Assembly: GCF_014205225.1 (NCBI RefSeq)
Contig: NZ_JACHNB010000001.1
Span: 1,674,001-1,738,000, forward strand
DNA length: 64,000 nucleotides
DNA from: Actinoplanes octamycinicus
GTDB lineage: Bacteria > Actinomycetota > Actinomycetes > Mycobacteriales > Micromonosporaceae
Direction: 5' to 3'
Position 1 is the stretch's first letter; each line of letters starts with the position of its first letter. The translations under genes and the position numbers were made by a program. Under the pieces are notes generated by a model, which saw only the letters and a program-made list of their open reading frames with translations, was not told the origin of the DNA and did not search any database. Of the stretch, positions 61,579 through 64,000 are shown one piece after another.

Positions 61579-62762
61579 GGCATCTCGAAGACGATCTGCG
61601 CGCCACCGTCGAGGATCTGGCCGGGTCCGCGCCCCCGCTGAACGGCATGGCCATGGTCGCCCGGATCCGCGGCCGGCGGATCCGCCGGCGCCGCCGGGCC
61701 GTGCTGGCCGTGGCCGTCGCCGTGCTGGCCGGCGCGGTGATCGCGCCGTATGCCGTCGTGAGTGGACACCGCGCCGAGCCGGGACCGGCGCCGGCCACCG
61801 CGCCCCCGTCGGCCCCGGCGCCGAGCCGGGTGGTGACCGCGCCGGCGATCGGCAAGGACTGGTGGAAGGCGCCGATCGCGCTGCCCGGTGGCCTGGTGGT
61901 CACCTCGGTGGGCCGCCGGTCGACCTGGGACGCCGAGGGCAACGACGTGCCGGCGCCGGAGACGATGCAGGCCGGCAACGTCGCGCTGGACCGGGCCACC
62001 GGCCGCTACCGCACCTACTCGAGCAAGTACCAGCAGTTCGTCGGCGCGCCGACGGGCCCGTATGTGATGGTCGAGGACGCCAGCGCGGTGGGCGGCTACG
62101 TGCCGCTCGGTTTCGTCAATGCGGCGACCGGCGCCGGCCGGCTGCTCAACCACGGGTCCGGCAGCGGCGCGGTCTGGTCCGAGGATGGCACGAAGGTGCT
62201 GCTCACCCTCAACTCCGGCGGCTTCCGGATCATCGACGCGAAGACCCTCGCCGAGACCGACCGGGAGATCCCGTCGGCCGGCGAGCTCTGCCCGAGCCAC
62301 TGCTTCTTCACCTGGCTGCCGGGTGGGCGGAAGGTCGCGATCGCGCAGCGGGACGAGACCGTCTCGGGGTCCGAGGGGGAACCGAGCACCGTCGAGAGCA
62401 TCGCCGTCTACTCGGTGACGACCGGCAAGCTTCTGCGTACGCTTCCCATCCCGGGCGTGCCGGCCGGGACGGCGGCCTGGTCGCCGGACGGGCGCCACGT
62501 CGTGGTGCTGCCGGATGCCACCGACGAGACCGGCCTGCGGATCGTCGAGGTGGCGACCGGCCGGACGGTCGGCGTCATCCGGGACCTGTCGGCGTTCGAC
62601 TACCCGGCCGTCACCGCGCAGGTCCGCTTCGTCGGCAACGACCAGATCGTCACCCTGAACGGCCTGGACGTGGGCCTCCACGACCTGACCGGGACGTTGC
62701 GGGCGAGCACCCGGCTCCCGGCCGACTTCGCCGACCGGGAGGTCAGCCTCGGCGTCGGCTGA
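61575..62762 (+). CDS. Single-pass membrane protein with beta-propeller-like domain (module 2)
   Basis: 395 residues with the same plan as the module 1 protein: a cytoplasmic stretch starting MRHLEDDLRATVEDLAGSAP, basic GRRIRRRRRAVLA, one helix (VAVAVLAGAVIAPYAVVSG) and an external propeller with SEDGTKVLLT and SPDGRHVVVL motifs. A CPSHC motif (CX3C) occupies the position of CLNRC in module 1, followed in both by an aromatic-Thr-Trp stretch. That conservation suggests a disulfide or metal site. Its stop abuts the stop of the convergent CCA enzyme gene with no gap. Confidence 0.75.
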   Translation: MRHLEDDLRATVEDLAGSAPPLNGMAMVARIRGRRIRRRRRAVLAVAVAVLAGAVIAPYAVVSGHRAEPGPAPATAPPSAPAPSRVVTAPAIGKDWWKAPIALPGGLVVTSVGRRSTWDAEGNDVPAPETMQAGNVALDRATGRYRTYSSKYQQFVGAPTGPYVMVEDASAVGGYVPLGFVNAATGAGRLLNHGSGSGAVWSEDGTKVLLTLNSGGFRIIDAKTLAETDREIPSAGELCPSHCFFTWLPGGRKVAIAQRDETVSGSEGEPSTVESIAVYSVTTGKLLRTLPIPGVPAGTAAWSPDGRHVVVLPDATDETGLRIVEVATGRTVGVIRDLSAFDYPAVTAQVRFVGNDQIVTLNGLDVGLHDLTGTLRASTRLPADFADREVSLGVG

Positions 62763-64000
62763 TCAGGAGATGTGGCCCTGCTCGCGGGCCCACTTGAAGA
62801 GTTCCGCCTCGGCCTCGTCGCGATCCAGCGGCCCGCGGTCGAGGCGGAGCTCTTTCAGGAAGCGCCAGGCCTGGCCGACGATCGGGCCCGGCGGCACGCC
62901 GAGCAGCTCCATGATCGCGTTGCCGTCCAGGTCGGGGCGGACCTTGGCGAGGTCCTCCTCGGCCGCGATCCGGGCGATCCGGTCCTCGAGGGCGTCGTAG
63001 TCGGCGGCGAGCTGGGCCGCCTTGCGCCGGTTCCGGGTGGTCACGTCGGACCGGGTCAGCTTGTGCAGGCGGGCCAGCAGCGGGCCGGCGTCGGTGACGT
63101 ACCGGCGGACCGCGGAGTCGGTCCACTCGCCCCGCCCGTACCCGTAGAAGCGCAGGTGCAGGGCGACCAGGCCGACCACCTCGGAGGTGACGTCCTTGGG
63201 GTATTTCAGGGCCTTCATCCGCTGCTTGGTGAGCCGGGCGCCGACCACCTCGTGGTGGTGGAAGCTGACCCGGCCGTCCCGGCCGACCGCCTTGGTGGCC
63301 GGCTTGCCGACGTCGTGCATCAGCGCGGCCATCCGGAGCACAAAGTCCGGCGCCTCGTCGCCCTCGAGCCGCATCGCGTTCATCACCACGATCAGCGTGT
63401 GCTCGTAGACGTCCTTGTGCTGAGCGTGCTCGTCGATCTCCAGTTTCAGCCCGGAGATCTCCGGCAGGAAGCGGTCGGCCAGCCCGGTGTCGACCAGCAG
63501 CCGCAGCCCGGCGATCGGGTCGGCGCCGCACATCAGCTTGGTGAACTCGTCGCGGATCCGCTCCGCGGTGATCCGGTCCAGGTCGGCCGCCATGTCCCGC
63601 ATCGCGGCGACCACCCCGGGATCCACAGTGAACTGCAGTTTCGCGGCGAAGCGGGCGGCCCGCAGCATCCGAAGTGGATCGTCACCGAAGGACAGCTCCG
63701 GGGCGGCCGGCGTCCGGATCACCCGGGCGGCCAGGTCGGCGATCCCGCCGAACGGGTCGGTGAACTCGTGCCCGGGCAGCGACACGGCCATCGCGTTGAT
63801 GGTGAAGTCGCGGCGGCCCAGGTCGTCGAGCAGCGAGTCGCCGTACTGCACCACCGGGTTGCGGCTGACCCCGTCGTAGGCCTCGGCGCGGAACGTGGTG
63901 ATCTCGATCCGCAGTCCGTTCTTCTGGATGCCGATCGTGCCGAACTCGCGGCCGGTCTCCCAGATCGCGTCGGCCCAGCCGCTGACCACGGCGAGCGTCT
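62763..64000 (-). CDS. pcnA: CCA-adding tRNA nucleotidyltransferase, N-terminus cut by the window
   Basis: At least 412 residues; the start and the catalytic GGxVRD motif lie beyond the right edge. The fragment begins inside the nucleotidyltransferase domain (VSGWADAIWETGREFGTIG, then RRDFTINAMAVSL), followed by the RNA-binding region (GDDPLRMLRAARFAAKL, DRITAERIRDEFTKL). A C-terminal HD domain has DEHAQHKDVYEHTL and MAALMHDVGKPATK. The enzyme adds or repairs the tRNA 3' CCA end. It matches Rv3907c, also near the origin in M. tuberculosis. Confidence 0.95.
   Translation of the reverse strand, partial: TLAVVSGWADAIWETGREFGTIGIQKNGLRIEITTFRAEAYDGVSRNPVVQYGDSLLDDLGRRDFTINAMAVSLPGHEFTDPFGGIADLAARVIRTPAAPELSFGDDPLRMLRAARFAAKLQFTVDPGVVAAMRDMAADLDRITAERIRDEFTKLMCGADPIAGLRLLVDTGLADRFLPEISGLKLEIDEHAQHKDVYEHTLIVVMNAMRLEGDEAPDFVLRMAALMHDVGKPATKAVGRDGRVSFHHHEVVGARLTKQRMKALKYPKDVTSEVVGLVALHLRFYGYGRGEWTDSAVRRYVTDAGPLLARLHKLTRSDVTTRNRRKAAQLAADYDALEDRIARIAAEEDLAKVRPDLDGNAIMELLGVPPGPIVGQAWRFLKELRLDRGPLDRDEAEAELFKWAREQGHIS

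Noticed and set aside
1..64000. tRNA, rRNA, insertion sequences, prophage or integrated plasmid genes
   Set aside because: I looked for cloverleaf-like segments, transposase motifs and terminal inverted repeats near gene ends and found none that I could support by eye.

Overview
The window is very GC-rich (third codon positions almost always G or C) and gene-dense. It carries actinobacterial markers: a Bpa/PafE proteasome activator, inositol-3-phosphate synthase, DUF4192, DUF5318, DUF6457, LppU-like and GT87 proteins, and SigE-family sigma factors. Protein style suggests Micromonosporaceae, most likely Actinoplanes or a close relative; this is inferred by eye, with no database search. The order ino1 - padR - DUF5318 - class A PBP - GT87 membrane protein - rpsF-ssb-rpsR-rplI - dnaB matches, with insertions, the origin-proximal Rv0046c-Rv0058 block of Mycobacterium tuberculosis. 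TTGTCCACA-type DnaA boxes in several spacers and a near-perfect parS inside moaA fit an oriC-proximal position.

Layout. 1-5.0 kb: metallopeptidase, OsmC, a small membrane protein, serS and two HAD phosphatases. 5.2-8.3 kb: the proteasome activator bpa, coupled to a dimethylargininase gene, then an Lrp regulator and a 360-aa chaperone-like protein whose C-terminus (GMYL) resembles the proteasome-docking tail of Bpa (GQYL). 8.3-15.8 kb: the first molybdenum-cofactor genes (mobA, fdhD, moaA, moaD), interspersed with phoD, DUF4192, GNAT and fructosamine-kinase genes. 16-23.8 kb: a pterin-dehydratase/VOC fusion, a repeat-bearing metallophosphoesterase, an EndoQ-UvrD helicase fusion, a prepilin peptidase and an LppU-like protein. 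23.8-30 kb: an unusual CTAG-rich element ahead of an AAA ATPase, then DoxX, GT87 and the moaC-mog-moeA-moaE operon.

30-36.6 kb: a GGDEF-EAL c-di-GMP protein translationally coupled to a polytopic membrane protein, a zinc-ribbon protein, a repeat-filled spacer and ybaB. 37-46.5 kb: dnaB, a 1324-aa Trp-rich disordered membrane protein, a GT87 gene and the rpsF-ssb-rpsR-rplI operon. 46.5-58.8 kb: a wall-type secreted protein, nfo, two GT-C-like membrane proteins, a class A PBP, DUF5318, and padR-ino1 with a clear PadR operator. 58.9-64 kb: ogt, two tandem sigma factor/beta-propeller membrane-protein modules, and the CCA-adding enzyme running off the window.

Recurrent themes are tandem 14-160-bp repeats in spacers, low-complexity insertions in membrane proteins, and five GT-C-like genes. 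No tRNA, rRNA, insertion sequence, prophage or CRISPR array was seen. Residue positions are approximate unless a codon is named.
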